Assembly: GCF_002564465.1 (NCBI RefSeq)
Contig: NZ_NUUX01000021.1
Span: 124,001 to 188,000, forward strand
Direction of reading: 5' to 3'
Source: Bacillus sp. AFS088145
Lineage (GTDB): Bacteria > Bacillota > Bacilli > Bacillales > Bacillaceae_G
DNA length: 64,000 nucleotides
Part shown: one piece after another, positions 16,808 to 25,864 of the stretch
How positions within the stretch are numbered: position 1 is the stretch's first letter
Layout: the number at the start of each line of letters is the position of its first letter
The notes under the pieces: generated by a model
Told to the model about the DNA's origin: nothing
The model's database searches: none
What the model saw: only the letters and a program-made list of their open reading frames with translations
Translations under genes and position numbers: made by a program

Positions 16808-17953
16808 ATGGATTTTTTATTATCTAAAGAACAGCAAATGATTCAAGAAATGGTACGAGATTTCGCAGCGAAGGAAATTGAGCCTTTTGCAGAGGAACTT
16901 GATCGTGATAGCAAATTCCCAATTGAAACGTTCAAAAAAATGGGTGAATTAGGTTTATTAGGAATTCCGTTCCCGGAAGAATATGGCGGTAGCGGTGGCG
17001 ATACAATTAGTTATGCGTTAGCTGTAGAGGAAATAGGGCGTGCATGTGGAGGAACAGGTTTAAGTTTTGCTGCAACATGTTCATTAGGTGCCTCTCCAAT
17101 TTACTATTTTGGTACAGAGGAACAAAAGCAAAAATACTTAGTTCCAATGGCGCAAGGAAAAACACTTGGAGCTTTCGGTTTAACTGAGCCAAATGCAGGT
17201 TCTGATGCTGGTGGAACACAAACAAAAGCAGTTTTAGAAGGTGATGAGTATGTGATTACTGGTGAAAAATGCTGGATCACAAATGCTCAGTATTCTAACA
17301 CAATTATCGTAACTGCTTATACTTCTATTGATGAAAAAGGAAAGAAAAATATTTGTGCGTTTATCGTACCAACTGACTCAGAAGGATTAACAATTACAGA
17401 TCCTTATGACAAGATGGGTGTTCGTGCTTCTAATACGACTCAAATTGTATTAGATGGCGTACGTGTTCCAAAAGAAAATATTCTTGGCAATCCTGATAAA
17501 GGTTTTGGCCAATTCTTATATACATTAGATGGTGGTAGGATTTCAATTGCAGCACTTGCAGTAGGTATTGCACAAAAAGCTTTTGATAAAGCATTAGTAT
17601 ATGCGAAAGAACGTAAACAATTTAAACAACCTTTATCTAGTTTCCAAGCTATTCAATTTAAATTAGCTGATATGGCAATGGGAATTGAGTTAGCGAGAAA
17701 TATGGTGCATAAAGCTGCATGGTTAAAAGACAATGGAAAACCGTTTACAAAAGAAGCGGCATTCGCTAAGTTATACGCATCTGAAATCGCTTCCAAAATT
17801 GCGAATGAATCATTACAAATTCATGGTGGATATGGCTATATGAAAGAGTATGGCATCGAGCGTTTAGTACGTGATGCTAAGTTACTTGAAATTGGTGAAG
17901 GTACGTCAGAAATTCAACGTATGGTAATTGCACGTCAATTAGGATGCCGATAA
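16808..17953 (+). CDS. yngJ: Acyl-CoA dehydrogenase (probable isovaleryl-CoA dehydrogenase)
   Basis: FAD-dependent acyl-CoA dehydrogenase of 381 residues. It has the two family signatures GAFGLTEPNAGSDAGG (about 125-140) and QIHGGYGYMKEYGIER (about 336-351), with the C-terminal AKLLEIGEGTSEIQ. Given the carboxylase, hydratase and HMG-CoA lyase that follow, the likely step is isovaleryl-CoA to 3-methylcrotonyl-CoA in leucine breakdown. Gene order matches B. subtilis yngJ-yngH-yngHB-yngG-yngF-yngE without the acyl-CoA ligase yngI. Ribosome site AAGGAGAGTG. Confidence 0.9.
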   Translation: MDFLLSKEQQMIQEMVRDFAAKEIEPFAEELDRDSKFPIETFKKMGELGLLGIPFPEEYGGSGGDTISYALAVEEIGRACGGTGLSFAATCSLGASPIYYFGTEEQKQKYLVPMAQGKTLGAFGLTEPNAGSDAGGTQTKAVLEGDEYVITGEKCWITNAQYSNTIIVTAYTSIDEKGKKNICAFIVPTDSEGLTITDPYDKMGVRASNTTQIVLDGVRVPKENILGNPDKGFGQFLYTLDGGRISIAALAVGIAQKAFDKALVYAKERKQFKQPLSSFQAIQFKLADMAMGIELARNMVHKAAWLKDNGKPFTKEAAFAKLYASEIASKIANESLQIHGGYGYMKEYGIERLVRDAKLLEIGEGTSEIQRMVIARQLGCR

Positions 17954-17964
17954 GGAGAGAGAAT

Positions 17965-19305
17965 ATGATCAAAATACTTATTGCAAACCGCGGGGAAATC
18001 GCATGTAGAATTATCGAAACATGTAAAAAGCTTCGTTATCAAACTGTAGCAGTTTATTCAGATGCTGATAAAGAAAGTTTGCATGTTAAGTTAAGTGATG
18101 AAGCTTTTTCTTTAAAAGGAAATCATACGAAAGACACGTATTTAAACGCAGATTTAATTATACAAATTGCAAAAGAAAATAATGTAACTGCAATTCATCC
18201 TGGATATGGCTTCCTATCAGAAAATAGTGATTTTGCTAGAAAATGTAAAGAAGCAGGTATTTTATTTGTTGGTCCTACGCCAGAGCATTTAGAGATGATG
18301 GGCGAAAAAATTAGAGCTAGACAAATAATGGAGCAATTAAACATTCCATTAATTAAAGGAAATTCTCATCCAATTCAATCGGTTGAAGAAGCAAGAGAAA
18401 TAGCAGAACAAATTGGCTATCCTGTTATGTTAAAAGCTTCTAGTGGTGGCGGCGGTATTGGTATGAAGTTAATCGAAAACGAGGCACAGCTAGAAAAAGA
18501 ATTTTTAACAACACAAACGAGAGCACTTCAATTTTTTGCGAATGATGATGTATTCATTGAAAAAGCGATTATTAAACCTAGACATATTGAAGCACAAATC
18601 GCTGCTGATACTCATGGCAACGCTGTTTTCTTATTTGAAAGGGATTGTTCAATTCAAAGAAGAAACCAAAAAGTTGTTGAGGAAGCACCATCACCGTTCC
18701 TTTCTCCACAAGGTAGAAAGAAACTTGAAGAATATGCCCTTACGATTGCTAACCAAATGAAATATGTAAACGTGGGGACAATTGAATTTTTAGTTGATGA
18801 AAAAGAAAATATTTATTTCTTAGAAATGAATACTAGATTACAAGTTGAGCACGGTGTAACGGAAGGAATTACAGGAATTGACCTAGTTGAATGGCAGTTC
18901 CGTATCACATTTGGTGAAACACTTCCAATTCGTCCTACTCATGTAGAAATGAATGGTCACTCTATCGAAGTAAGGGTATATGCTGAGGATCCTAAAACTT
19001 TCTTCCCATCACCAGGAACAATTCAACACTGTAACTTCCCAGAGGAGATTGGTGTACGAATTGATACGCATCTTTATGATGGATGGGTTGTATCACCGTT
19101 TTATGATCCACTTTTAGCGAAAGTGATTGTTACGGCTAATACAAGAAAAGAAGCAGTAATTCAACTGCACAATTATCTTAAAAAGGTAGAAATTGAAGGT
19201 ATTAAAACAAATCTGCCGTTTTTGATTGATATTCTTTCAACGAATGCATTCCAAGAAGGCGACTATACAACAAGTTTTATTAGTGAATATCAAAAAGTGA
19301 AATGA
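17965..19305 (+). CDS. yngH: Biotin carboxylase subunit of 3-methylcrotonyl-CoA carboxylase
   Basis: ATP-grasp biotin carboxylase of 446 residues. It starts at ATG 17965 (ribosome site GGAGAGAG) with ILIANRGEIACRII. Key elements are the glycine-rich ATP lid KASSGGGGIGMK, EKAIIKPRHIEAQI and the catalytic loop EMNTRLQVEHGVTE. It carboxylates biotin on the small carrier encoded next. Context with yngE-like carboxyltransferase points to methylcrotonyl-CoA rather than acetyl-CoA carboxylase. Confidence 0.92.
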   Translation: MIKILIANRGEIACRIIETCKKLRYQTVAVYSDADKESLHVKLSDEAFSLKGNHTKDTYLNADLIIQIAKENNVTAIHPGYGFLSENSDFARKCKEAGILFVGPTPEHLEMMGEKIRARQIMEQLNIPLIKGNSHPIQSVEEAREIAEQIGYPVMLKASSGGGGIGMKLIENEAQLEKEFLTTQTRALQFFANDDVFIEKAIIKPRHIEAQIAADTHGNAVFLFERDCSIQRRNQKVVEEAPSPFLSPQGRKKLEEYALTIANQMKYVNVGTIEFLVDEKENIYFLEMNTRLQVEHGVTEGITGIDLVEWQFRITFGETLPIRPTHVEMNGHSIEVRVYAEDPKTFFPSPGTIQHCNFPEEIGVRIDTHLYDGWVVSPFYDPLLAKVIVTANTRKEAVIQLHNYLKKVEIEGIKTNLPFLIDILSTNAFQEGDYTTSFISEYQKVK

Positions 19306-19316
19306 GGTAATTAAAA

Positions 19317-19538
19317 ATGGAAAACTTAACTGCAATGATGGCTGGAAGCGTATGGAAATGTCTTGTATCTGTAGGGGACGAAATTAGTAGTGATCAAGAT
19401 TATGTAATCTTAGAATCAATGAAAATGGAAATTCCTCATGCTGCTCCTTATAAATGTAAAGTCGTAAATGTGTTCGTTAACGAAGGCGATTTTGTAAACG
19501 AGGGCGACTCTTTAATTCAAGTTGAAAAACTAGGTTAG
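19317..19538 (+). CDS. yngHB: Biotin carboxyl carrier protein of the acyl-CoA carboxylase
   Basis: A 73-residue stand-alone biotinyl domain with the biotinylation motif ESMKMEI (Lys near residue 37). It lies 11 bases after the biotin carboxylase gene with ribosome site GAGGTAAT. As a separate small carrier it corresponds to YngHB of B. subtilis. Biotinylation depends on BirA and biotin, which the bioY transporter downstream can provide. Confidence 0.92.
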   Translation: MENLTAMMAGSVWKCLVSVGDEISSDQDYVILESMKMEIPHAAPYKCKVVNVFVNEGDFVNEGDSLIQVEKLG

Positions 19539-19550
19539 GAGTTATTAGTG

Positions 19551-20462
19551 ATGAAGCTACCTCAATCGGCTTTTATAAGAGAAGTAGGTCCACGTGATGG
19601 CTTGCAAAATGAAAAACAGTTTGTTTCCACTGAAAAGAAGCTTGAGTGGATCAATTTATTAGTAGAGAGTGGTTTATCTTATATTGAAGTTTCTTCGTTT
19701 GTGAGACCAGACTGGATTCCTCAATTAAGTGACTCGGTAGAGCTATTTACAAGGCTTAAGAAAAAAGATGGGGTTACTTATGCAGCTCTTGTTCCTAATA
19801 AAAGAGGGTTAATGAGTGCATTTGAAGTAGATGCAGATGAAATTAATTTCTTTGTATCTGCTAGCGAAACACATAATTTAAAAAATAAAAACGCGAGTAT
19901 CGAGCATTCAATGAGCGATATTCGCTCAATGATTACAGAATGTAAAAATAATAAAAAGACTACAAGAGCATATATTTCAACTGTATTTGGTTGCCCATAT
20001 GAGGGTGCTGTAGACCAAATGAAGGTGATCCAACTTGCAAACCAATTACTTGAGTGTGGAATAGATGAAATTTCTCTAGGCGATACAATTGGAATTGCTA
20101 ATCCGCTTCAGGTAAATCAATTTTTAGAAAATCTAGTTAAAGAAGTACCAGTTAATCGAATTGCAATGCACTTCCATGATACATATGGTCGTGCTGTTTC
20201 AAATTTATATACTTCTTTACTATTCGGAATTGAAAAATTTGATTCATCAAATGGTGGACTAGGTGGTTGTCCATATGCACCAGGAGCTAGTGGAAATGTA
20301 GCTACTGAAGATGTTGTTTCACTACTTCATAATTTAGGTATTACAACTAATGTGGATGAAAAGAAACTTCATCAGGCTACTTCATATATCTCTGAACAAA
20401 TGAACTTAACACCAGTTAGTAAGCTATTTTCCGTATGGAATGGTTCAAAGGAGAGTATTTAA
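19551..20462 (+). CDS. yngG: Hydroxymethylglutaryl-CoA lyase
   Basis: HMG-CoA lyase, a DRE-TIM barrel metal enzyme splitting HMG-CoA to acetyl-CoA and acetoacetate, the last step of leucine catabolism. Visible are the EVGPRDGLQNE substrate/metal motif near the N terminus, the HFHDTYGRAVSN metal-binding histidines, and the catalytic Cys loop GLGGCPYAPGASGN. The start is ATG 19551 with AGGAG nine bases upstream; a GTG directly before it is an alternative. The gene is in tight order with its neighbours. Confidence 0.93.
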   Translation: MKLPQSAFIREVGPRDGLQNEKQFVSTEKKLEWINLLVESGLSYIEVSSFVRPDWIPQLSDSVELFTRLKKKDGVTYAALVPNKRGLMSAFEVDADEINFFVSASETHNLKNKNASIEHSMSDIRSMITECKNNKKTTRAYISTVFGCPYEGAVDQMKVIQLANQLLECGIDEISLGDTIGIANPLQVNQFLENLVKEVPVNRIAMHFHDTYGRAVSNLYTSLLFGIEKFDSSNGGLGGCPYAPGASGNVATEDVVSLLHNLGITTNVDEKKLHQATSYISEQMNLTPVSKLFSVWNGSKESI

Positions 20463-21239
20463 ATGGAATCAAGTTTATTAGTAAGTGATATCGGTCATAT
20501 TAGAATTCTTACATTAAATCGTACAAATGCAGCTAATTCATTATCACGTGAGTTACTAGATGCTCTTCATAGCCAAATGGATGAGTTAAAGAAATCATCT
20601 GTACGTGCTGTTATATTTACTGGTAGTGGTTCATCTTACTTCTGTAGTGGTGCTGATTTAAAAGAAAGAAGAGGCATGACTGAGAGTGAGGCTCGAGAAA
20701 CTGTTGAAAAAATCGGGACACTTTTTGAAAAAGTTGAAAGATTACCTATGCCAACAATAGCAGCAATCAATGGAGTTGCCCTAGGTGGAGGACTTGAACT
20801 TGCTTTAGCATGTGATTTAAGAATTGCGCATAAAGAAGCAATCGTTGGTTTACCAGAAACATCTTTAGCGATTATTCCAGGTGCTGGTGGTACACAAAGA
20901 CTTCCACGATTAATTGGACTTGGAAGAGCGAAGGAACTAATCTTTACTGGCAAACGTTTAAATGCACATGAGGCTGAAGGCTACGGCATTCTAGAACATG
21001 TTGTTGAAATAGATGAATTACAAAATAAGGCGCTTGAACTATGCGAAACAATCGCAAGTAAAGGTCCTCTTGCAATCCGTGCAGCAAAAAAGGCAATTCA
21101 ACGCGGTTTCGATCTTCCTTTAGATTTAGGGCTAAGATTAGAAACTTATGAATATGAAACTTTACTGCATACAAACGACCGTATGGAAGGTTTAGTAGCA
21201 TTTCAAGAAAAGCGTAAGCCGCAATATAAAGGAGAGTAA
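20463..21239 (+). CDS. yngF: Enoyl-CoA hydratase (probable methylglutaconyl-CoA hydratase)
   Basis: Crotonase-fold protein of 258 residues. The oxyanion-hole segments are SGADLKERRGM and INGVALGGGLELALACDLRIA, and the catalytic loop is LPETSLAIIPGAGGTQRLPRL (abridged in sense, Glu near 138). In this operon it would hydrate 3-methylglutaconyl-CoA to HMG-CoA. It starts immediately at the end of the lyase gene with ribosome site AAAGGAGAG inside the lyase gene. Confidence 0.9.
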   Translation: MESSLLVSDIGHIRILTLNRTNAANSLSRELLDALHSQMDELKKSSVRAVIFTGSGSSYFCSGADLKERRGMTESEARETVEKIGTLFEKVERLPMPTIAAINGVALGGGLELALACDLRIAHKEAIVGLPETSLAIIPGAGGTQRLPRLIGLGRAKELIFTGKRLNAHEAEGYGILEHVVEIDELQNKALELCETIASKGPLAIRAAKKAIQRGFDLPLDLGLRLETYEYETLLHTNDRMEGLVAFQEKRKPQYKGE

Positions 21240-21243
21240 TTGC

Positions 21244-22773
21244 ATGTCAAACGAAGCAACATATCAAGCTCGAAAAGAACAAATACTTTCTGGTGGGAAA
21301 GAAAAATATCATGAGAGCAATGCAAAAATTGGTAAACTCTTTGCAAGAGAAAGAATTAATCAACTTTTAGATAAAGACAGTTTTGTGGAAGATGGTTTCT
21401 TTGCGAACTGTATGAATGACGAATTTCCAGCAGATGGCATCGTAACAGGAATCGGTAAAATTAATGGCCGTACCGTATGTGTAATGGCGAATGATTCAAC
21501 TGTAAAAGCAGGTTCATGGGGCGAAAAAACAGTAGAAAAAATCATCCGCATTCAAGAAACATGTTTAAAAATGCTTGTACCTTTAATTTATTTAGTGGAC
21601 TCTGCAGGAGCACGTATTACGGACCAAGTATTTATGTTCCCAGGTAGACGTGGTGCTGGACGTATATTCCACAACCAAATTAAGCTATCAGGTCAAGTAC
21701 CTCAAATCTGCTTATTATTTGGACCATCTGCAGCAGGTGGAGCTTATATTCCTGCATTCTGTGATTCTGTATTTATGATTGAAGGTAATTCTTCAATGTA
21801 CTTAGGTTCACCTCGTATGGCTGAAATGGTAATTGGTGAAAAAGTGTCACTCGAAGAAATGGGTGGAGCTAGAATGCACTGTTCAGTTTCAGGCTGCGGA
21901 GATGTATTGTGTGAGTCAGAAGAAGAAGCAATTGCTAAGTTAAAAGATTATTTATCTTACTTACCAACTAATTTCAAGCAAGGGGCTCCTGTTGTTGAGG
22001 CTAAAAATCCTGTTCAAAAGGAGAAGTCTTTAGCAGAAATTATACCAAGCAATCAAAACGTACCATTTTCTATTTATGAATTTATTGACCGAGTAGTTGA
22101 TGAAGATTCATTCTTTGAAATTAAAAAGCTATTTGCACCTGAACTAGTAACTGGTTTTGCTAGATTAGATGGACGTAGCGTAGGAATTATCGCAAACCAA
22201 CCGAGAGTTAAAGGTGGCGTATTATTCCATGATTCAGCGGATAAAGCAGCTAAATTTATTAATTTATGTGATGCTTACCATATTCCTTTATTATTCTTAA
22301 TGGACGTACCTGGTTTCATGATTGGTACAAAAGTAGAGCGTGCAGGGATTATCCGCCATGGTGCAAAAATGCTTTATAGCATGAGTAATGCATCTGTTCC
22401 AAAAATCTCAGTTATCGTTCGTAAAGCATACGGTGCTGGACTTTACGCAATGGCAGGCCCTGCATTTGAAACAGACTGTGTCATTGCATTCCCATCTGCT
22501 CAAATCGCTGTAATGGGTCCTGAAGCAGCAGTAAACGCAGTGTATGCAAAGAAAATTGCAAGCTTACCAAAAGAAGAACAAGCTGCCTTTATCCAAGAAA
22601 AACGTAAAGAGTATGCTGAAGATATCGATATTTACCGCTTAGCATCTGAGCTAGTAGTAGATGTAGTCATTCAGCCAGAAGAGCTACGTACAGAGCTAAT
22701 TAAGCGTTTTGCTTATTACTCAGAATCATATGAAACTCCTGCTACGAAAAAGCATGGTGTTTATCCTGTATAA
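21244..22773 (+). CDS. yngE: Acyl-CoA carboxylase carboxyltransferase subunit (methylcrotonyl-CoA type)
   Basis: Carboxyltransferase of 509 residues with the N- and C-terminal crotonase-like halves of the AccA/AccD fusion type. Conserved stretches include LVDSAGARITDQ, FGPSAAGGAYIPAFCD and DVPGFMIGTKVERAGIIRHGAKM. It moves the carboxyl group from biotin to 3-methylcrotonyl-CoA. It ends the operon and is followed by a perfect terminator. Propionyl-CoA as substrate is the main alternative, made less likely by the HMG-CoA lyase in the same operon. Confidence 0.92.
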   Translation: MSNEATYQARKEQILSGGKEKYHESNAKIGKLFARERINQLLDKDSFVEDGFFANCMNDEFPADGIVTGIGKINGRTVCVMANDSTVKAGSWGEKTVEKIIRIQETCLKMLVPLIYLVDSAGARITDQVFMFPGRRGAGRIFHNQIKLSGQVPQICLLFGPSAAGGAYIPAFCDSVFMIEGNSSMYLGSPRMAEMVIGEKVSLEEMGGARMHCSVSGCGDVLCESEEEAIAKLKDYLSYLPTNFKQGAPVVEAKNPVQKEKSLAEIIPSNQNVPFSIYEFIDRVVDEDSFFEIKKLFAPELVTGFARLDGRSVGIIANQPRVKGGVLFHDSADKAAKFINLCDAYHIPLLFLMDVPGFMIGTKVERAGIIRHGAKMLYSMSNASVPKISVIVRKAYGAGLYAMAGPAFETDCVIAFPSAQIAVMGPEAAVNAVYAKKIASLPKEEQAAFIQEKRKEYAEDIDIYRLASELVVDVVIQPEELRTELIKRFAYYSESYETPATKKHGVYPV

Positions 22774-22782
22774 AAGATGATG

Positions 22783-22811
22783 AAACAGCCCTATAGATAG
22801 GGCTGTTTTTT
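22783..22811 (+). terminator. Terminator of the leucine-catabolic operon
   Basis: Perfect 10-base-pair stem AACAGCCCTA / TAGGGCTGTT with a short loop and six T. Confidence 0.93.
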
Positions 22812-23059
22812 GTATCGATGTAAAATGAAATGATTAATTAGAAGACATACTTCAAAAATATCCAAATGAAAATTCAGGTGGGCATATTTAACTCTTAGTG
22901 GAAGAATTTACAATTTAAACAAACGTTTGATTAACCATCAAATATAGATTTAAACATATTCTCCTAAAATTTTAGATTTAAAAGTAATTTATGTTTTATT
23001 AAGAAATTATAATAGTAATGGAAGTAGTTTTATAAACTGCTACTAAAAGGGGGGATTAC

Positions 23060-24322
23060 ATGAGTAAAATAGATCAGAAGCTAAAAGAATGGCACAATCA
23101 TAACTTACTAGATGAAGAATCATTAAATCGAATAGTTGAGTATGAAAGGCATCGAGCTAAAGCTGAAAAACAATCATTTTTAGGAGATATTGTGCCATTT
23201 TTAATTGCATTACTTGTAGCATTTTCAATATTAGCACTTGTGGGTAGTAACTGGAACGAATTTAGTCAAACTATGAGGTTAGTTATTATTTTTGTAACAC
23301 TATTAGTTTTCCATGCAGTTGCTTTTATAAGCTATCAAAAGGGTAAAGAATTGTTTGGACATTGTTTAAATTTTATTAACGTGATTGGGTATGCATGTGC
23401 ATTTGTTTTAATTGTACAAATGTATCAATTTACTAGTGACAGTCCAGTATTTTTGATCACTTGGACAATGCTCGCGTTCCTCTACTATTATGTATTGAAA
23501 CATAACATGTTCTATTATCTTTTCTTAGGAATCGGATTTTTTAGTTTAAGTTATAGTGCAGGAATAGAAACGTCCCATGTTTATCTTCTTCAAATTCCAT
23601 TGCTACTTTGCTCCATTTATTTCTTGAAAATAATGAAGAATCGATGGAATGCTAGCTTTAATTACACATTTCTAGGCTATATTGTCATTATGTTTTTCCA
23701 GACATTTTCAGATCGCCAATATATGACGCCGATTATTCTAGTAGTGTTTATTCTTTGGTATTTAAATGAACGTGGGATGATTAATTATGTTATTTTACCT
23801 GTATTTACTATATTTATATGGCTATTCACATTTTTCACTTCATTATTTGGAGGATCATATGATGTAATCCACGAGTTACAAAAGGAATTTTCACATGGAT
23901 TTTTAAAGCCGATTGCAGTGCCACTGTTTGATACGATCATTCTATTAATCCTTTTATTAGCAATCTATACTGTGTACAAGAAGTGGAAGGACAATATACT
24001 GTTTAATAATTATCTTTGGATCTTCTTGTTTATATTCGTATTACCAATATTAGGGGTAAAAGATCAATTAGCCAATATGATCGTAGGTGTATTAATATTA
24101 TTTGCTTATTCATGTATACGTTTATTTAAAGGTGTATCAGGCCAGGAAAAGGGAAGCATTATTATTGGTTTTATAACATTTGCTTCACTCGTAATTGGAA
24201 TTTATACAGGATTTGCCATTTCATTTATAAGTAAATCAATAGTGTTTATTATCCTTGCAGTAGTATTATATTTCGTCTATACCCAATCGAAAAAAGCAAG
24301 AGGTGATGAACATGCAAAATAA
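23060..24322 (+). CDS. DUF2157 membrane protein
   Basis: Integral membrane protein of 420 residues. A charged N-terminal helix region (WHNHNLLDEESLNRIVEYE, residues 11-29) of the DUF2157 type is followed by about 12 hydrophobic segments. Function is unknown. It ends by overlapping the GDYXXLXY protein gene, a pairing often seen for DUF2157 proteins. Ribosome site AAAAGGGGGG. Confidence 0.85.
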   Translation: MSKIDQKLKEWHNHNLLDEESLNRIVEYERHRAKAEKQSFLGDIVPFLIALLVAFSILALVGSNWNEFSQTMRLVIIFVTLLVFHAVAFISYQKGKELFGHCLNFINVIGYACAFVLIVQMYQFTSDSPVFLITWTMLAFLYYYVLKHNMFYYLFLGIGFFSLSYSAGIETSHVYLLQIPLLLCSIYFLKIMKNRWNASFNYTFLGYIVIMFFQTFSDRQYMTPIILVVFILWYLNERGMINYVILPVFTIFIWLFTFFTSLFGGSYDVIHELQKEFSHGFLKPIAVPLFDTIILLILLLAIYTVYKKWKDNILFNNYLWIFLFIFVLPILGVKDQLANMIVGVLILFAYSCIRLFKGVSGQEKGSIIIGFITFASLVIGIYTGFAISFISKSIVFIILAVVLYFVYTQSKKARGDEHAK

Positions 24323-24815
24323 GAAGAAATTACTTTTGCTTTCAATCATTCAATTTGTTTTATTACTAGCTTTACTTGGAAACATAATGTACTTTAAGCA
24401 ATCAGCCGATACGTTTAAAATAAATTCACAGAGTTTGGACCCAGTAGAACCTTTATTAGGACATTATGCAGCCCTTTCGTATGACTTTGACTCTATAACA
24501 ATGAAGAATTGGAAAGGTAATGGTAAACCGAAAGAAGGGGAAAACGTTTATATTGTCTTTCAAAAGGGACAAAACGATATTTATCAATTAGATTATGTAA
24601 CGGATCATCGTCCAAAACATACAAAATATATTAAAGCAACTATTCAGTACACATATATTGGAGAAGAAAATGAAATTGTAATCAACCATAATCTAAGTCG
24701 TTTTTACATTCCCGAAAGCCAAATGGACAAATACAATCGAAGCGGATCTAAGTATATTGTTACAGTCCAACAAAAAGGAGATCGATCAGTCGTTAAAGCT
24801 GTTGATGTTCAATGA
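24312..24815 (+). CDS. GDYXXLXY domain protein
   Basis: Protein of 167 residues with one N-terminal membrane anchor (LLLLSIIQFVLLLALLGNIM). An extracytoplasmic domain carries the family hallmark as GHYAALSY near residue 47-54. The start is ATG 24312 with AGAGGTGA upstream; GTG 24303 and ATG 24306 sit inside that site. It overlaps the DUF2157 gene by 11 bases, so the two are probably a membrane pair. Function unknown. Confidence 0.82.
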   Translation: MQNKKKLLLLSIIQFVLLLALLGNIMYFKQSADTFKINSQSLDPVEPLLGHYAALSYDFDSITMKNWKGNGKPKEGENVYIVFQKGQNDIYQLDYVTDHRPKHTKYIKATIQYTYIGEENEIVINHNLSRFYIPESQMDKYNRSGSKYIVTVQQKGDRSVVKAVDVQ

Positions 24816-24825
24816 AATATCATTT

Positions 24826-24865
24826 AAAAAAAAGAGTTCACATCATAAGAGTGAGCTCTTTTTGT
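24826..24865. terminator. Bidirectional terminator between GDYXXLXY gene and bioY
   Basis: AAAAGAGTTCAC / GTGAGCTCTTTT stem (one G-U pair) flanked by A and T runs, so it can end transcription from both convergent genes. Confidence 0.88.
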
Positions 24866-24866
24866 A

Positions 24867-25433
24867 TTACGCTGAAATTTCATCACGTTTTAATAAATTA
24901 GCTTTTGCTAAACGTTTTCCGATAATAACGCCTAATGCAGATGCTACATAGGCTTTAACTAATCCAAGAATAATGAAAGGATAAAAACCGAAAGCCATTG
25001 CATCGTGCCAGCTTAGAGAAGCTGCAATTTTTAACCACACAGTACCAAAAATTAACGTTACAAACATTCCGATTGTGTTTGCAATCATTGCATTTAAGAC
25101 TGTGAACTTAGTTTTTTCAATATAGTAAGCGATGATGAAAATAGTTGGAATAAATCCAATTAAATAACCACCTGTTGAACCGACTAGTACGCCAAACCCC
25201 GCAGCACCACCTGCGAAAACCGGGATTCCGATTGCGCCAAGTGCTAAATAAAGAAGTAACGAGATTGTTCCGTATTTTTTACCTAAAATCGTAGCCGCTA
25301 AGCCAATTGCTAATGTTTGTCCTGTGATTGGAACAGGAGAAAAGGGCAAAGGAATAGATACTTGAGATAGAATACCAATAATTGCTGCAAATAAAGCTGA
25401 ATTAATAAGCATTTTTAATCTTTCTTGTTGCAT
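24867..25433 (-). CDS. bioY: Biotin transporter BioY
   Basis: S component of an ECF-type biotin importer, 188 residues with six hydrophobic segments. Family stretches are SLPFSPVPITGQTLA-like near residue 30 and FAGGAAGFGVLVGSTGGYLIGF near 75-96 (central GPTGGYL-type motif as GSTGGYL). It starts at ATG with site GAGGGAGAT. A BirA operator and promoter lie immediately upstream, so it should be induced by biotin shortage. The energising ATPases are encoded elsewhere. Confidence 0.93.
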   Translation of the reverse strand: MQQERLKMLINSALFAAIIGILSQVSIPLPFSPVPITGQTLAIGLAATILGKKYGTISLLLYLALGAIGIPVFAGGAAGFGVLVGSTGGYLIGFIPTIFIIAYYIEKTKFTVLNAMIANTIGMFVTLIFGTVWLKIAASLSWHDAMAFGFYPFIILGLVKAYVASALGVIIGKRLAKANLLKRDEISA

Positions 25434-25453
25434 TACAAAATCTCCCTCTCATT

Positions 25454-25484
25454 ATGTTAACTTATTTTACTTGTTAGTTAACAT
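25454..25484 (-). promoter_or_regulatory. BirA operator of bioY
   Basis: Inverted half sites ATGTTAAC (25454-25461) and GTTAACAT (25477-25484) are separated by 15 bases, the layout of Firmicute BirA-biotinyl-AMP operators. The site covers the expected transcription start. Confidence 0.9.
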
Positions 25485-25495
25485 ATTATAAATTA

Positions 25496-25524
25496 ATTAT
25501 ATTTTATATAAGAAGATTGTCAAT
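25496..25524 (-). promoter_or_regulatory. SigA promoter of bioY
   Basis: On the minus strand TTGACA (25524-25519) and TATAAT (25501-25496) are both perfect with a 17-base spacer, ending 12 bases before the BirA operator. Confidence 0.92.
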
Positions 25525-25613
25525 ATGATTAAATATAAAGGGTATAAAATCATTAATTTTCAGAAGTTTTAAATGAAGGGAAATAATCGAAAAGATTTGA
25601 TGAGCAAGAATAG

Positions 25614-25646
25614 ATAAAAAAAGAGTAATTCGAATACGATTACTCT
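25614..25646 (-). terminator. Minus-strand terminator after a small ORF
   Basis: AGAGTAATTCG / CGATTACTCT stem; on the minus strand it is followed by seven or more T. It would end transcripts from the short ORF or remnant at 25683-25847. Confidence 0.7.
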
Positions 25647-25682
25647 CCTTTTAAATCTATTATTTTTTTCTGCATAATTTAA

Positions 25683-25847
25683 TTAAGAGCGAGTTCTTTT
25701 AATTGATTTGATTACACCATAAATAATTCCAGCAATCATTAAAATTGCAACTGGTAAAACTACTATCATTCCTAATATTTTATTACTCCCCAATTTAAGA
25801 ATAGGTGATTTTGTTATATTATCTTTTTCATCACAGGCAACATTCAC
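25683..25847 (-). CDS. Small single-helix membrane protein or C-terminal gene remnant
   Basis: A 54-residue frame from GTG (open a further 11 codons upstream to a TGA). A short polar stretch with DEKDNITKSPIL precedes one hydrophobic helix (MIVVLPVAILMIAGIIYGVI) and a basic tail KSIKRTRS. A terminator follows, which supports real transcription, but no ribosome site precedes any start. It looks like the membrane-anchor end of a larger protein. Remnant or genuine small protein cannot be decided. Confidence 0.4.
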   Translation of the reverse strand: MNVACDEKDNITKSPILKLGSNKILGMIVVLPVAILMIAGIIYGVIKSIKRTRS

Positions 25848-25864
25848 TCTAATATATAATTGGA

